This document shows, in pieces, positions 1 through 11,283 of a stretch of DNA of 33,853 bases. Source of the stretch: PVC group bacterium. Its GTDB lineage: Bacteria > Verrucomicrobiota > Kiritimatiellia > SLAD01. The stretch spans positions 1 through 33,853 of the forward strand of contig PWVE01000136.1 of NCBI GenBank assembly GCA_003562335.1, read 5' to 3'. The translations under genes were made by a program, and so were the position numbers. The notes below the pieces were generated by a model, which made no database searches, had not been told where the DNA came from, and saw nothing but the letters and a program-made list of their open reading frames with translations. Each line of letters starts with the position of its first letter. The first letter of the stretch is position 1.

Positions 1-65
1 GCAATCGCCACCGCCAACATCAATGTTGCGCCTTGTTGCAGACCATTCTGTCTTTTCGTTCTCAT
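1..65 (-). CDS. N-terminus of a truncated CDS, probable signal peptide or membrane anchor (MRTKRQNGLQQGATLMLAVAIA...)
   Basis: Reverse complement reads ATG AGA ACG AAA AGA CAG..., preceded by GGAGACAGCAA (SD-like). Basic N-terminus followed by a hydrophobic stretch; runs off the window edge. Confidence 0.45.
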   Translation of the reverse strand, partial: MRTKRQNGLQQGATLMLAVAI

Positions 66-281
66 TTGCTGTCTCCTTTTTTTAACCGCTTTTCGCTCTG
101 TGGGGCGTTGGTGGGCCACCCACATTCCTACTATTTAGGCTCAGGCTACCCCCCCCAAAATAATTTGGCAAGCACAAAATGCACAAAAAAATAACTTATT
201 TTTGGGGGTTTGGTGGGGGGCGGGCCTGCCGCGCCGATACCCACGCGCGCTATAGGGCGCTGGACAGCCCGTGTCCCCTTT

Positions 282-425
282 ACCCTTACGCGCCACACTT
301 AGTCGGACACACTTAAACGAACCACTTCATCGATAATCCCGTAGCCAGCAGCTGGGGACAGGCGGTTAAGTTGGGCGGTTAAGCGTAACCGCGTAAGGGT
401 GGCGGTTAAGTGCGGACCAAGCTTA
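282..425. repeat. Cluster of short direct and inverted repeats (GGCGGTTAAG x3, CACACTTA x2, ACCCTTACGCG/CGCGTAAGGGT inverted)
   Basis: GGCGGTTAAG at 361-370, 374-383 and 401-410; CACACTTA at 294-301 and 308-315; 11-nt inverted repeat 282-292 / 390-400. Confidence 0.5.
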
Positions 426-609
426 AACACCTAGCCCACCCACACGTAGTCCCCAGCACCCACGGCCCCACGCTATTTATACACTGGGTGCATTTTTCGT
501 TAAAACGACGATAAGGGAACGGGTTGACGACTACGGCGACGACTACGGACTACGGGGAGAGGTTCTTGAATCCATCCACCGTTCGCGTTCACCGAACAAG
601 GAAAGGTGA

Positions 610-2823
610 TTACATGCCTGCGGCTTGGTCCAACTGGAAATAGATGCCGGCCAGGGGCGGCACGGTGATTAAGATGGAGTGGGGATGGCCTTGCCAAGGG
701 ATGTCGTTGGAGGGGACCGTGCCCAAGTTCCCGATATTACCGCCCCAGAACAGCTCGGAATCGCTGTTGAATATTTCGCGGTAAACGCCCGGCTGCGGCA
801 CGCCGACGCGGTAGCCTTCGCGCGGTGTCGGGGTGAAGTTGAACAAGCAGACGATCGCCTCTTCCGGACTGCGTCCTTTGCGTACAAAACTGATCAGGCT
901 TTGGTCGCTGTCATGGAAGTCGATCCATTCGAAGCCGTCCCAGGAATCGTCATGGACATAAAAAGCCGGCAAGGTGCGGGTCAGCTTGTTCAGTTCGCGC
1001 ACCATGGAATGGAGTTTCTGGTGCGGTTCGTGTTGCATAAGGTGCCAGTCGAGACTCTGGAAGCAGTTCCATTCGTCCCATTGCCCGAATTCGGTCCCCA
1101 TAAACAACAGTTTCTTGCCGGGATGCGCGAACATGTAGGCGTACAAGGTCCGTAAGTTGGCAAATTTTTGCCACATGTCGCCCGGCATCTTGTTGAGCAG
1201 GTTGCGTTTGCCGTGGACGACTTCGTCGTGTGAGAACGGCAGAATGAAGTTCTCGGTGAAGGCGTAAATCAGCGAGAAGGTGATGTCGTTGTGGTGATAT
1301 TTGCGGTAAACGGGGTCTTTGGTGAAGTATTCCAGCGTGTCGTTCATCCAACCCATATTCCACTTGAACCCGAACCCCAAGCCGCCGAGGTAGGTGGGCC
1401 GCGAGACCATGGGCCAGGAGGTGGATTCCTCGGCGAAGGTCATGATGCCGGGGTAGTCGGCGTGTACGATCTCGTTGAAGGTCTTCAAAAACGACACGGC
1501 TTCCAGATTCTCGCGCCCGCCGAATTCGTTGGGCACCCATTCGCCGTCCTGGCGCGAATAGTCGAGGTAGAGCATGCTGGCCACGGCGTCGACCCGGAAC
1601 CCGTCCACATGATAGATGTCGGCCCAGAACATGGCGTTGGACAGGAGATAACTGCGCACTTCGTTGCGGCCATAGTTGAAAATCAGGGTGCCCCAGTCCT
1701 TGTGCTCGCCTTTACGCGGATCGGAATGTTCGTAGAGGTGGGAGCCGTCGAAATAGGCGAGCCCGTGCGCGTCTTTCGGAAAATGCGCGGGGACCCAATC
1801 GATGATCACGCCGAGCCCGGCTTGGTGGCAGGCGTCGATGAAATATTTCAAGTCGTCCGGTGAACCGAAGCGCGAGGTTGGCGCGTAGTAGCCGATTGTT
1901 TGATAGCCCCACGAGCCGTCAAAGGGATGTTCGGTAACGGGGAGCAGTTCGATGTGCGTAAAACCAAGGTCCTGGACATAGGGGATCAGTCGCTCAGCCA
2001 GCTCGCGATAGGTCAGCCAGCGGTTGTCCTCTTCATCAACACGTTGCCAGGAGCCGAGATGGACCTCGTACACGTTGACCGGTTCGTGCAACCAATCCCT
2101 CTCGCGCCGCGCCCGCATCCATTCCTGGTCGCCCCAGGTATAGTGATCGATGTCCCAGACCATGGAAGCCGTGCGCGGGCGTAGCTCGGCAGCAAAGGCG
2201 TAAGGGTCTGCTTTCTGCGCCAGGAAACCGTCGCGCCCTTTGATTTCGAATTTGTACAAGTCGCCGGGTTTAAGGTGCGGGATGAACAGCTCCCACAAGC
2301 CAGATTGCCCGCGACTTTGCATGGGATGATGCCGGCCATCCCAGCGATTGAACATGCCCTGGATACTGACGCGCATGGCGTTGGGTGCCCATACGGCAAA
2401 GTGCACGCCCTCCACCCCGTCGACCGTCGACGGATGGGCGCCCATTTTCCTGTAGGTACGGAAGTGGGTCCCCTCCCCCAGCAGATACTCGTCGAAATCG
2501 GTGATTTGCAGCGGAAAGCGGTAGGGGTCTTCGATTTCCCATTGATGGCCGTCGCGATCGGTGATCCGTAATGTGTAGCCCTGCGCATCGGTATCCACGG
2601 CGGCTTCGAACAGGCCTTGTTCGTGGACGCGGGTGGCGAACCATACGTGTTGCCCGTCCCGGGCCAGGACGTCAACGGACTGCGCGTAGGGCTGGAATGT
2701 GCGTACCCGGCGCTGCCCGTCCTGTGGATCGGCGTGCCAGCCCAGGACGTCAAACGGCGCGTACCAGGTCCCATCCACAATGGCTTGCCAGACGGTGGAC
2801 TTCTGTGGGGTGCTTTTACTCAT
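610..2823 (-). CDS. glgB: 1,4-alpha-glucan branching enzyme (GH13)
   Basis: 737 aa ORF with GlgB motifs: [76 protein letters not shown] upstream of the ATG. Confidence 0.97.
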   Translation of the reverse strand: MSKSTPQKSTVWQAIVDGTWYAPFDVLGWHADPQDGQRRVRTFQPYAQSVDVLARDGQHVWFATRVHEQGLFEAAVDTDAQGYTLRITDRDGHQWEIEDPYRFPLQITDFDEYLLGEGTHFRTYRKMGAHPSTVDGVEGVHFAVWAPNAMRVSIQGMFNRWDGRHHPMQSRGQSGLWELFIPHLKPGDLYKFEIKGRDGFLAQKADPYAFAAELRPRTASMVWDIDHYTWGDQEWMRARRERDWLHEPVNVYEVHLGSWQRVDEEDNRWLTYRELAERLIPYVQDLGFTHIELLPVTEHPFDGSWGYQTIGYYAPTSRFGSPDDLKYFIDACHQAGLGVIIDWVPAHFPKDAHGLAYFDGSHLYEHSDPRKGEHKDWGTLIFNYGRNEVRSYLLSNAMFWADIYHVDGFRVDAVASMLYLDYSRQDGEWVPNEFGGRENLEAVSFLKTFNEIVHADYPGIMTFAEESTSWPMVSRPTYLGGLGFGFKWNMGWMNDTLEYFTKDPVYRKYHHNDITFSLIYAFTENFILPFSHDEVVHGKRNLLNKMPGDMWQKFANLRTLYAYMFAHPGKKLLFMGTEFGQWDEWNCFQSLDWHLMQHEPHQKLHSMVRELNKLTRTLPAFYVHDDSWDGFEWIDFHDSDQSLISFVRKGRSPEEAIVCLFNFTPTPREGYRVGVPQPGVYREIFNSDSELFWGGNIGNLGTVPSNDIPWQGHPHSILITVPPLAGIYFQLDQAAGM

Positions 2824-2887
2824 AAACTCCTCCTGCTCGACAGTTCCTACTCAATGTGATAACGGGTTTGTGGTTGAGTGTAAAGCT

Positions 2888-4054
2888 ATGAAACCAATCC
2901 CTACAACACGTACCCGGCTGGCGGCCACGCAACGGGTCATTATAAAAATCGGCAGCCGCGTCCTGATTCAAAAGAATGGGCGTCCGGACCTGCGCCGGAT
3001 GCGGGCCTTGGTCAAGGAGATCGCGGCACTGCATCATGCGGGCAAAGAGGTGGTGGTGGTCAGTTCCGGTGCCATCGGGGCAGGCCTTCACGCCTTGGAC
3101 TTGCGGCGACGTCCAGACAACCTGCCGACCTTGCAAATGGCCGCCGCCGTGGGCCAAACGCGCTTGATGAGCCGTTACAGCGCCTTGTTTGCCCGCGAAC
3201 GGGTACGCATTGGCCAAGTGCTGTTGACGCATGACGACCTGCGCGACCGGGTCCGGCACTTGAATGCGCGCAACACGATGATGCATTTGCTGCGGCACCG
3301 GATTGTACCGGTGGTCAACGAAAACGATGTGGTGGCCGTCGACGAAATCAAGTTCGGCGACAACGATCAACTGGCGGCCTTGGTCGGCATGCTGATCGAT
3401 GCGGACGCGCTGATTCTGTTATCCACGGTGGACGGTTTCCGGCGGCCGGGCCCCAGCGGGCGTACCCGCCGGGTTCCGCATTTACGCGCGGTATCCGATG
3501 ATGTGCTGGCGCTGGCTACCGGGTCAGGCAGCTTGTTTTCCACGGGCGGCATGCGTACCAAGCTGGAGGCGGCCCATGACTTCATCAATTTGGGGCGCTT
3601 GGCCGTCATTGCCAACGGACGCAAGGCCGGCGTGCTGGCGCGGATTATGGCGGGCGCCGACGAGGGCACGTTGATGGGGACCGGCGAACCGCGCGGCGAT
3701 CCGGGGCGACGCAAGCAATGGATTGCCTTTTTTAACCGGCCACAAGGCACACTGGTGGTGGACGACGGTGCCCGGCGCGCGATTGTTGAGCGTGGGACCA
3801 GCTTGTTGCCCGCCGGTATCCGTGACTTGGAGGGCACTTTTCCTATCGGGGCGGTGGTAAATATCCGCACGGCCGACGGCCCGGTCTTTGCCCGCGGATT
3901 GGTGGAGTATGATCATACAGCTGTGCGCACCATTATGGGGCACAAAACCACTGAAATTGCGGCCTTGCTAGGGACCAAGGATTATGATGAGGTCGTGCAC
4001 CGGGACCACATGCTGGTGTTAAGCCGGGAAGGAGACAATCATGGGACTACATGA
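2888..4054 (+). CDS. proB: Glutamate 5-kinase (with C-terminal PUA-like region)
   Basis: Kinase motifs VIKIGSRVLIQ, VVVVSSGAIGAG, PVVNENDVVAVDEIKFGDNDQLAALV; C-terminal PUA-like segment; followed by proA. Start taken as MKPIPTTRT (ATG 2888) inside ORF 2699-4054. Confidence 0.95.
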   Translation: MKPIPTTRTRLAATQRVIIKIGSRVLIQKNGRPDLRRMRALVKEIAALHHAGKEVVVVSSGAIGAGLHALDLRRRPDNLPTLQMAAAVGQTRLMSRYSALFARERVRIGQVLLTHDDLRDRVRHLNARNTMMHLLRHRIVPVVNENDVVAVDEIKFGDNDQLAALVGMLIDADALILLSTVDGFRRPGPSGRTRRVPHLRAVSDDVLALATGSGSLFSTGGMRTKLEAAHDFINLGRLAVIANGRKAGVLARIMAGADEGTLMGTGEPRGDPGRRKQWIAFFNRPQGTLVVDDGARRAIVERGTSLLPAGIRDLEGTFPIGAVVNIRTADGPVFARGLVEYDHTAVRTIMGHKTTEIAALLGTKDYDEVVHRDHMLVLSREGDNHGTT

Positions 4055-5297
4055 AGACCTGTTGGCCATGGGCGACCGGGCGGTAACCGCCTCACGCGCT
4101 TTGGCCACACTGACCACGCGTAAAAAGAATGCCATTCTGGAGGCCATGGCGGCTGAGCTGGACGAGCAGCGCGAAGAGATCCGCGTCGCCAACGCCAAGG
4201 ACTTGGAAGCCGGGCAAGCGGCCGGTTTAAGCGCCGCGCTGCTGGACCGCCTGGAATTGACCGATGCCCGCATCGACGCGATGATCAAAGGGCTACGCGA
4301 TGTGGCTGTGCTGAAAGATCCGGTGGGCACCAAGATCGCCCGCTGGATGCGGCCGAACGGGCTGGAGATTTTGAAGGTGCGCGTCCCGATAGGGGTCATT
4401 GCCATCATTTACGAGTCGCGCCCCAACGTCACAGCCGACGCCACCGGGCTTTGCTTCAAGACCTCCAACGCGGTCATCCTGCGCGGGGGGCGCGAAGCCA
4501 TGCATTCCAACACCATCATCGCCCGCCTGCTCCAGAGCGGTGGCGAAAAGAAGGGGCTGCCCCCTGACGCCATTCAATTGGTGCCGACCACGGACCGGGA
4601 AGCCGTACGGGAACTGGTGCAAATGGTCGGGCGCGTGGACCTGGCCATTCCCCGGGGCGGCGAAGGGCTGATCAACGCCGTGACCGACCTGGCGCGGGTC
4701 CCCGTCATTAAGCATTACAAAGGCGTTTGCCACACCTACATCGACGAGGCCGTTGATTTGGAAATGGCCTTGCAGATTGCCGAAAACGCCAAGTGCCAGC
4801 GGCCCGGCGTGTGTAATGCCATGGAAACCCTGCTGGTTCATCAGGCGGTCGCCGCCGATTTTCTGCCGCGCTTCGCCGAGCGCATGCAGCAGTGCGGCGT
4901 TGAGCTGCGGGCCGACGACGCGGCCCGCGCCCACATCCCGGACGCCTTACCGGCCACGGAAGAGGACTGGCACGCTGAATATCTCGACCTCATACTGGCT
5001 ATCCGGGTGGTGGACTCGGTGGAATCCGCGATTGATCATATCAATACCTATGGGTCCCACCATTCCGATGCCATTGTCAGCACCGACTCCGCCGCTCAGA
5101 AGAAGTTCACGCAGCGCGTTGACTCGTCCACGGTCTACGTCAACGCCTCCACGCGCTTTACCGACGGCGCGGAGTTCGGCATGGGCGCCGAAATCGGGAT
5201 CAGCACCGACAAACTGCACGCGCGCGGCCCGATGGGGCTGGACGAACTGACCACCTACAAATACGTCGTGTCCGGCGAAGGCCAGATTCGGGAATAA
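4041..5297 (+). CDS. proA: Gamma-glutamyl phosphate reductase
   Basis: GVIAIIYESRPNVTADATGLCFKTSNAVILRGG, KCQRPGVCNAMETLLVH, FGMGAEIGISTDKLHARGPMGLDELTTYKY; overlaps proB by 14 nt. Confidence 0.97.
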   Translation: MGLHEDLLAMGDRAVTASRALATLTTRKKNAILEAMAAELDEQREEIRVANAKDLEAGQAAGLSAALLDRLELTDARIDAMIKGLRDVAVLKDPVGTKIARWMRPNGLEILKVRVPIGVIAIIYESRPNVTADATGLCFKTSNAVILRGGREAMHSNTIIARLLQSGGEKKGLPPDAIQLVPTTDREAVRELVQMVGRVDLAIPRGGEGLINAVTDLARVPVIKHYKGVCHTYIDEAVDLEMALQIAENAKCQRPGVCNAMETLLVHQAVAADFLPRFAERMQQCGVELRADDAARAHIPDALPATEEDWHAEYLDLILAIRVVDSVESAIDHINTYGSHHSDAIVSTDSAAQKKFTQRVDSSTVYVNASTRFTDGAEFGMGAEIGISTDKLHARGPMGLDELTTYKYVVSGEGQIRE

Positions 5298-5306
5298 CCG
5301 GACATG

Positions 5307-5426
5307 CTCTTGTAAAACCTCCCGTTCATGAGGGCAGGACGGAGCCTGCCCCTCCAGGAACTTGCGGAATACTGTTTATTTACCGGAGGGGCGACCTCCG
5401 TGTCGACCTGGGAGGTTTTGCAAGAG
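5307..5426. repeat. REPIN/MITE-like element: 17-nt imperfect terminal inverted repeats enclosing two inverted 25-nt hairpin units
   Basis: Terminal repeats CTCTTGTAAAACCTCCC (5307-5323) and GGGAGGTTTTGCAAGAG (5410-5426), one mismatch. Inner units GGAGGGGCAGGCTCCGTCCTGCCCT (minus, 5331-5355) and GGAGGGGCGACCTCCGTGTCGACCT (plus, 5385-5409). Lies between convergent proA and uvrA. Confidence 0.8.
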
Positions 5427-5435
5427 GCTCTGGTT

Positions 5436-8273
5436 TTACGCTAATACGTCCCGTAAATAGCGACCCGTATGCGAAGTGGGGTGGTTGGCGACAACTTCCG
5501 GCGTGCCGGCTACCACCACCGTACCGCCACCGCCACCGCCTTCGGGACCCAGATCAATGATGTGGTCCGCCGTTTTGATCACGTCCAGGTTATGCTCAAT
5601 AACCACCACGGTATTGCCGGCGTCGCGTAAGCGTGTAAGCACACCCAGCAAGCGCTGAATATCCGCGAAGTGCAACCCGGTGGTCGGCTCGTCCAGTAAG
5701 TACAAGGTGCGACCGGTATCTTTGCGGCTCAATTCCGCCGACAGCTTCATGCGCTGGGCTTCCCCGCCGGAAAGCGTGGTGGCCGGCTGCCCGAGATGCA
5801 AATAGCCTAACCCCACCTCGTTCAACGTCATCAGCTTACGGGCAATGCCCGGCACCTTTTGAAAAAAGGAAAGCGCTTCCTCAATCGTCATGTCGAGGAC
5901 ATCGGCAATGTTTTTCCCGCCGTACCGCACTTCCAGTGTCTCCCGGTTATAGCGTTTGCCCCCGCACTGTTCGCAGGTGACGTAGACATCGGGCAGGAAA
6001 TGCATCTCGATTTTGAGGATGCCATCGCCTTTGCAGGTTTCGCACCGGCCGCCTTTGACGTTGAAGCTGAAGCGGCCCGGCCCGTAGCCGCGCATTTTTG
6101 AAGCGGGCAATTGCGCGAACAGGTTGCGGATCAAACTGAACGTACCGGTATAGGTAGCCGGATTACTGCGCGGGGTGCGGCCGATGGGGGACTGATCGAT
6201 CACAATGACTTTGTCGAGCTTGTCCGCGCCCCGTAAACGCGTGTGCGTCCCCGGGCGTTCCTTTGATCCGTACAACGCGCGGAACAGGGCTTTGCGTAAA
6301 ATATCGTCGACCAACGTGCTTTTCCCGCTACCCGATACACCGGTGACCGCCATAAACAGGCCCAGGGGAAACTTCACATCGATCCGTTTCAAATTATTGG
6401 CCGCTGCGCCTTCCACCACCACCTGGCCTTGCCGCGGTTTGTGCCGCTTGGCGGGCACTTCAATACTAGCGGTGCGATTCAGGTATTGCGCGGTTAGCGA
6501 CTTTGATTCCCGTAGCAGATCGTCCAGCTCCCCGGCAAACACCACCTCGCCCCCGTGCACCCCGGCGGCCGGACCGAGATCGATGATGTAGTCCGATTCG
6601 CGAATGGTTTGCTCGTCGTGCTCGACCACCACCACCGTATTGCCCAGATCGCGCAGTTCCTGCAACGTGTGTAGCAGCTTTTCGTTATCACGCTGGTGCA
6701 ACCCGATACTCGGCTCGTCGAGCACATACAGCACACCGACCAATCCAGCCCCTATCTGGGTGGCCAACCGAATCCGCTGCGCTTCACCGCCGGACAATGT
6801 TCCGCTTTCGCGGTCGAGCGACAGGTAATCCAAGCCGACGTTGGTCAAGAATTGCAGGCGTTCCCGTATCTCTTTGAGAATCTCGTGGGCGATGGCGGCC
6901 TGCTGTTTCGGCAGGGATAAGCCGTTAAAGAAGGCCAACGCATCGTGAATCGACAGGCGGCATACATCGACAATGGATTTATCGGCAATCCGGCAGGCCA
7001 GGGCTTCGGGCCGTAGCCGGGCGCCGTCGCAGGTGCGGCAGTGCTGGCGGCTCATGTAGCCGTGCAGGCGTTGGCGTGTGAACTCGCTGTCGGTCTCTTC
7101 CAGCCGTCGTTCCAGGTTCGGGATCACGCCTTCAAATGGCTTCTGATAGCGGTGGTACGCCCCGCCGCGCCAGAAACCGAACTCGATTTCCTCGTCGCCG
7201 GACCCGTACAGCAGGTGCTGCACAAAGGTGGCGGGTAATTCGTTGAACGGGGTGGTCATGGAAACGCCGTAATGCTTGGCGACCGCCCGCAGCAGGCCTT
7301 TGTAATAGATGATCAGGCGTCGCCCCCCGCGACGCCAGGCATGGACGGCCCCGGCGTCGAGCGATAGTTGTTTGTCCGGCACCACTAACTCTTCATCGAA
7401 CACCAGCATGGTGCCCAACCCGTGACATACCGGGCAGGCCCCGTAGGGACTATTGAAAGAGAAGTGGCGCGGGGCCAAAGTATCAAAGCTCAACCCGCAA
7501 GGGATACAGGCGTTGCGTTCGGAAAAGAGTCGTTCGGTCCATTTATTCTTACCGGTTTCGACGCACACGGTTAACACCCCGTCCGCCACGCCCAGCGCGG
7601 TCTCGATGGAATCCGTCAGGCGCGAACGGATTTCCGGTTTCAGTACCAGCCGGTCCACGACCAGATCGATGGAATGTTTGCGGCGTTTATCCAAGGTCGG
7701 CCGCTCGTCCAGTTCCATTAGTTGCCCGTCCACGCGCACGCGCACATAGCCTTGTTTACGGGCGTTGGCAAAGACCTCCTCGTGTTCCCCTTTGCGGCCT
7801 TGGACCAGCGGCGCGAGAATCATCAAGCGGGTTTGCGTGGGATACTGCCAGACTTGATCCACAATTTCCTCGGCGCTTTGCCGTGAAATCGTCCGGCCAC
7901 ATTGCGGACAGTGGGGCTGTCCGATATGCGCGAACAGCAACCGCAAATAGTCGTGGATCTCCGTGGTGGTAGCGACAATGGAACGTGGATTGGATCCGGC
8001 GGTTCGCTGTTCGATCGATATCGCGGGCGACAACCCTTCGATGTGGTCCACGTCCGGCTTCTGCATCTGGTCCAGAAACTGGCGGGCATAGGCCGACAGA
8101 CTCTCCACATATTTGCGTTGTCCCTCGGCATAAAGCGTATCAAACGCTAACGAGGACTTACCGGAACCGCTCAGGCCAGTGATGGTGGTGAGCCGGTTCC
8201 GCGGGATGTGAACCGAGATATTCTTCAGGTTGTGTTCGCGCGCACCGGTAACGACAATCCAGTCGGAACTCAT
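5436..8273 (-). CDS. uvrA: Excinuclease ABC subunit A
   Basis: 945 aa; two ATPase modules ([54 protein letters not shown]), zinc-finger CxxC motifs, [16 protein letters not shown] and [15 protein letters not shown]. Confidence 0.98.
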   Translation of the reverse strand: MSSDWIVVTGAREHNLKNISVHIPRNRLTTITGLSGSGKSSLAFDTLYAEGQRKYVESLSAYARQFLDQMQKPDVDHIEGLSPAISIEQRTAGSNPRSIVATTTEIHDYLRLLFAHIGQPHCPQCGRTISRQSAEEIVDQVWQYPTQTRLMILAPLVQGRKGEHEEVFANARKQGYVRVRVDGQLMELDERPTLDKRRKHSIDLVVDRLVLKPEIRSRLTDSIETALGVADGVLTVCVETGKNKWTERLFSERNACIPCGLSFDTLAPRHFSFNSPYGACPVCHGLGTMLVFDEELVVPDKQLSLDAGAVHAWRRGGRRLIIYYKGLLRAVAKHYGVSMTTPFNELPATFVQHLLYGSGDEEIEFGFWRGGAYHRYQKPFEGVIPNLERRLEETDSEFTRQRLHGYMSRQHCRTCDGARLRPEALACRIADKSIVDVCRLSIHDALAFFNGLSLPKQQAAIAHEILKEIRERLQFLTNVGLDYLSLDRESGTLSGGEAQRIRLATQIGAGLVGVLYVLDEPSIGLHQRDNEKLLHTLQELRDLGNTVVVVEHDEQTIRESDYIIDLGPAAGVHGGEVVFAGELDDLLRESKSLTAQYLNRTASIEVPAKRHKPRQGQVVVEGAAANNLKRIDVKFPLGLFMAVTGVSGSGKSTLVDDILRKALFRALYGSKERPGTHTRLRGADKLDKVIVIDQSPIGRTPRSNPATYTGTFSLIRNLFAQLPASKMRGYGPGRFSFNVKGGRCETCKGDGILKIEMHFLPDVYVTCEQCGGKRYNRETLEVRYGGKNIADVLDMTIEEALSFFQKVPGIARKLMTLNEVGLGYLHLGQPATTLSGGEAQRMKLSAELSRKDTGRTLYLLDEPTTGLHFADIQRLLGVLTRLRDAGNTVVVIEHNLDVIKTADHIIDLGPEGGGGGGTVVVAGTPEVVANHPTSHTGRYLRDVLA

Positions 8274-9448
8274 ACGGCGGCTTTGAGCGCGTCCACCCGA
8301 TCCGTCCGCTCCCAGGTAAACGTATCGAGCTGGCGCGTGCGTCCAAAATGGCCGTAGGCCGAGGTGGGCTCATAAATGGGCCGTAACAGGTCGAGCTGGG
8401 CCACGATTTCGGCCGGTTTCAAGCCAAAGACCTGGCGGACCGCCCGTTCGATACGATCGGCAGGCACGGTTCCGGTACCGAACGTCTCCACCAACACCGA
8501 TACCGGCTCGGGATAGCCGATGGCATACGCCAGCTGCACTTCGCAGCGCTTGGCCAACTGGGCCGCCACAATGTTCTTGGCCACGTACCGCGCCATGTAG
8601 GCGGCGCTACGGTCGACTTTACTGGGGTCCTTACCGGAAAAAGCGCCCCCGCCGTGCCGGCCCATGCCACCGTAGGTGTCCACGATGATCTTGCGCCCGG
8701 TCAAGCCACAATCACCTTGAGGCCCGCCAACCACGAACCGACCGGTCGGATTAATCAAAATTTGTGTCTTACGATCCATCATGCGCGCCGGGACCTGCTT
8801 GCGAATGACCTCTTCAATCAGCCCGTCGCGCAGGGCCTTGTTCGACACCTCAGCCGCGTGTTGGGTGGACAGCACCACACTGGCCACGCGCACAGGCTTG
8901 TTGTTCTCGTACACCACTGAAACTTGAGATTTGCCGTCCGGCCGCAGAAACGGCAACCGACCAGACCGGCGGGTGTGAGCCAAGGCCCGGGTCAGGCGAT
9001 GGGCGAGCATAATCGGCATGGGCATTTTTTCGCGCGTCTCGTCACAGGCATACCCGAACATCATGCCTTGATCGCCCGCCCCCTGCTCGGCGGTGGCCTT
9101 GCCCTTGGCCTTGCGCGCGTCCACGCCTTGCTGGATGTCCGGTGATTGCCGGTCCAGCGCCACCAGCACGGCACAGGTGTTGCCGTCGAACCCGATGGCT
9201 GAATCGTCGTAGCCGATCCGGTTGATTTTGTCGCGTACGACATCGGCGTAGTTGACGGTGGCGGTGGTCGTAATTTCGCCGGCCACCACGGCCATCCCGG
9301 TCTTAACGAGCGTTTCGCACGCCACGCGACTGTGCGGGTCCTGCTTGAGTAGCGCGTCGAGGATGGCATCGGAAACGCCATCGCACACCTTGTCGGGGTG
9401 ACCTTCGGTGACGCATTCAGACGTGAAAAGATAACGGTTATTCGACAT
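8270..9448 (-). CDS. metK: S-adenosylmethionine synthase
   Basis: [102 protein letters not shown] overlaps the uvrA frame by 4 nt. Confidence 0.98.
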   Translation of the reverse strand: MSNNRYLFTSECVTEGHPDKVCDGVSDAILDALLKQDPHSRVACETLVKTGMAVVAGEITTTATVNYADVVRDKINRIGYDDSAIGFDGNTCAVLVALDRQSPDIQQGVDARKAKGKATAEQGAGDQGMMFGYACDETREKMPMPIMLAHRLTRALAHTRRSGRLPFLRPDGKSQVSVVYENNKPVRVASVVLSTQHAAEVSNKALRDGLIEEVIRKQVPARMMDRKTQILINPTGRFVVGGPQGDCGLTGRKIIVDTYGGMGRHGGGAFSGKDPSKVDRSAAYMARYVAKNIVAAQLAKRCEVQLAYAIGYPEPVSVLVETFGTGTVPADRIERAVRQVFGLKPAEIVAQLDLLRPIYEPTSAYGHFGRTRQLDTFTWERTDRVDALKAAV

Positions 9449-9490
9449 AGGATTCCTTGGTTGTTTTTTTGCTCAGGGTTGGCCCGCCGT

Positions 9491-11260
9491 TTACTCAATC
9501 AACTCAATAATTTCGGGCGCTATTTCTTGCGTCAATTGGCGGCAAAGATCAAGCACTTCCTGCGGGCTATCCGCAGCTTGCGCCTGCAAGGCCAGCTCTT
9601 CGGCCTGGGTATACTTGAGTTTGCGAATCACATCCTTGACCATGGGTACCACTGACGGGCTGACGCTCAGTTCGTCGGCCCCGATACCCAATAACAATGG
9701 TACCATCAGCGGGTTGCCGGCCATTTCGCCGCAAATGCCGGTCCAAATATTGTGGTTGTGCCCGATTTCAATAGTCGTCCGAATCAGTTTCAGGATGGCG
9801 GGGTGCGTGGGCTCGTACAGATAGGCAATCTGCTCGTTGACCCGGTCGACGGCCAAGGTGTACTGCACCAAATCGTTGGTGCCGATGCTGAAGAAATCGA
9901 CGTGCGGCGCGATGCGATCGGCGGTCAATGCGGCCGAGGGTACTTCGATCATCACCCCCACTTCGATGTCCTCATTGAACGTCTGACCGTTGGCACGCAA
10001 TTCCTCTTTCGCCTCTTCCAGCATCGTGTTGGCTTGTTGCACTTCGCTCACACTGCTGATCATGGGATACATCAGCCGCACGTTTTCCGACGCGCTCGCC
10101 CGCAGGATCGCGCGTAACTGGGTTTTAAAAATAGTCGGCTGGGCCAGGCAGAACCGGATGGCGCGCCAGCCCATGAAAGGGTTCATCTCGGGGGCGGTAC
10201 GGATGTGCGACAGGAATTTATCGCCCCCGAGATCAATGGTCCGAATGACGACCGGATCCGGCGCCAACCGCCGGGCCACCTCATCATAGGCCGCAAATTG
10301 TTCTTCCTCATCCGGTAACGCATCCCGCGAGAGGTACAAGAATTCGCTACGAAACAATCCCACCCCGCAGGCCCCGTTGGATTTGACGGCGTCGACATCG
10401 CCCGGTTTTTCGATATTGGCGGACAGTAAAACCAGATAGCCATCACGCGTTTCGGCCGTTTCATCGCGCAATTCAGCCAGCGCGGACTCGATATGGCGGC
10501 GGCTTTCGACCATTTGGCCATAATGTTCCAGCCGTTCGGCGGAGGGATGGATAATCAATAGACCTTTGTTGCCATCGAGCAGCACCTCGTCGTCGGCCGA
10601 CACGCGCACACTGACATCGTGCAGGCCCACAATGGCCGGAATCCCCAGGGCCCGGGCCATAATGGCCGTATGCGAGGTTGGGCTGCCGAGGTCGGTGGCG
10701 AACCCGGCCACTTTTTCCTTGTCCATCGTGGCCGTTTCCGAGGGGGCCAGGTCGTTGGCAATCACCACACAGGGCGCTTGCAGATCGGAAATTTCCGAGC
10801 GTGATTTCCCGGACAGATTGCGCAGTATGCGACGGGTCACGTCCCGCACGTCGGCGGCGCGTTCGCGCAGGTATTCATCATCAATCTGCGCCAGCGCCTT
10901 GGAATATCTTTCCGCTACGTCGTACAGAACGGCTTCGACGTTGCGCTTTTGCTCTGATAGCCCGCGTAACACCTCGTCCACAAAGGAGCGGTCATCCGCC
11001 ACCAGCAAATGCGCGTCGAATATCCCGGCATTATCCTGCCCCATGGCCGCGCTGACTTGCTGCTGGATATCGTGTATTTGATGGCGCGTAGCCACTAAGG
11101 CTTGCTCAAATCGCTCCTTTTCCCGCGGCACCTCGTCCGCTTCGATTTCGCGCTCGACGTATCGTTCCTCTTCCGACGTCAGCAAAAAGGCGCGGCTGAT
11201 CACGACACCGGGCGATACGCCGATGCCCTCCATCACAATTTCGTTGTGCTCGTCACTCAT
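9491..11260 (-). CDS. ptsI: PTS phosphoenolpyruvate-protein phosphotransferase (Enzyme I)
   Basis: Active-site GSPTSHTAIMARALGIPAIVG; LFRSEFLYLSRDALPDEEEQFAAY; IEVPSAALTADRIAPHVDFFSIGTNDLVQYTLAVDR; GICGEMAGNP. Confidence 0.97.
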   Translation of the reverse strand: MSDEHNEIVMEGIGVSPGVVISRAFLLTSEEERYVEREIEADEVPREKERFEQALVATRHQIHDIQQQVSAAMGQDNAGIFDAHLLVADDRSFVDEVLRGLSEQKRNVEAVLYDVAERYSKALAQIDDEYLRERAADVRDVTRRILRNLSGKSRSEISDLQAPCVVIANDLAPSETATMDKEKVAGFATDLGSPTSHTAIMARALGIPAIVGLHDVSVRVSADDEVLLDGNKGLLIIHPSAERLEHYGQMVESRRHIESALAELRDETAETRDGYLVLLSANIEKPGDVDAVKSNGACGVGLFRSEFLYLSRDALPDEEEQFAAYDEVARRLAPDPVVIRTIDLGGDKFLSHIRTAPEMNPFMGWRAIRFCLAQPTIFKTQLRAILRASASENVRLMYPMISSVSEVQQANTMLEEAKEELRANGQTFNEDIEVGVMIEVPSAALTADRIAPHVDFFSIGTNDLVQYTLAVDRVNEQIAYLYEPTHPAILKLIRTTIEIGHNHNIWTGICGEMAGNPLMVPLLLGIGADELSVSPSVVPMVKDVIRKLKYTQAEELALQAQAADSPQEVLDLCRQLTQEIAPEIIELIE

Positions 11261-11283
11261 GGGCGTGGCTCGCGGTTGTGCGC

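Noticed and set aside
282-425. Possible CRISPR or replication iterons from repeated GGCGGTTAAG
   Set aside because: Units are only 10 nt with irregular 3- and 17-nt spacing, and no cas or replication gene is nearby.
500-697. 65-aa minus-strand ORF at the 3' end of glgB
   Set aside because: Overlaps the glgB C-terminus in another frame; no SD or domain similarity.
679-1863. Long plus-strand ORFs (679-1155, 1291-1863) opposite glgB
   Set aside because: Shadow ORFs in GC-rich sequence antisense to an unambiguous glgB; no recognisable motifs.
2816-3943. Minus-strand ORFs (2816-3370, 3367-3870, 3524-3943) opposite proB
   Set aside because: Antisense to a clear proB reading frame; no domain-like sequence.
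5298-5435. Hidden tRNA or ncRNA gene in the proA-uvrA gap
   Set aside because: No cloverleaf or CCA-type signature; the structure is explained by inverted hairpin repeats.
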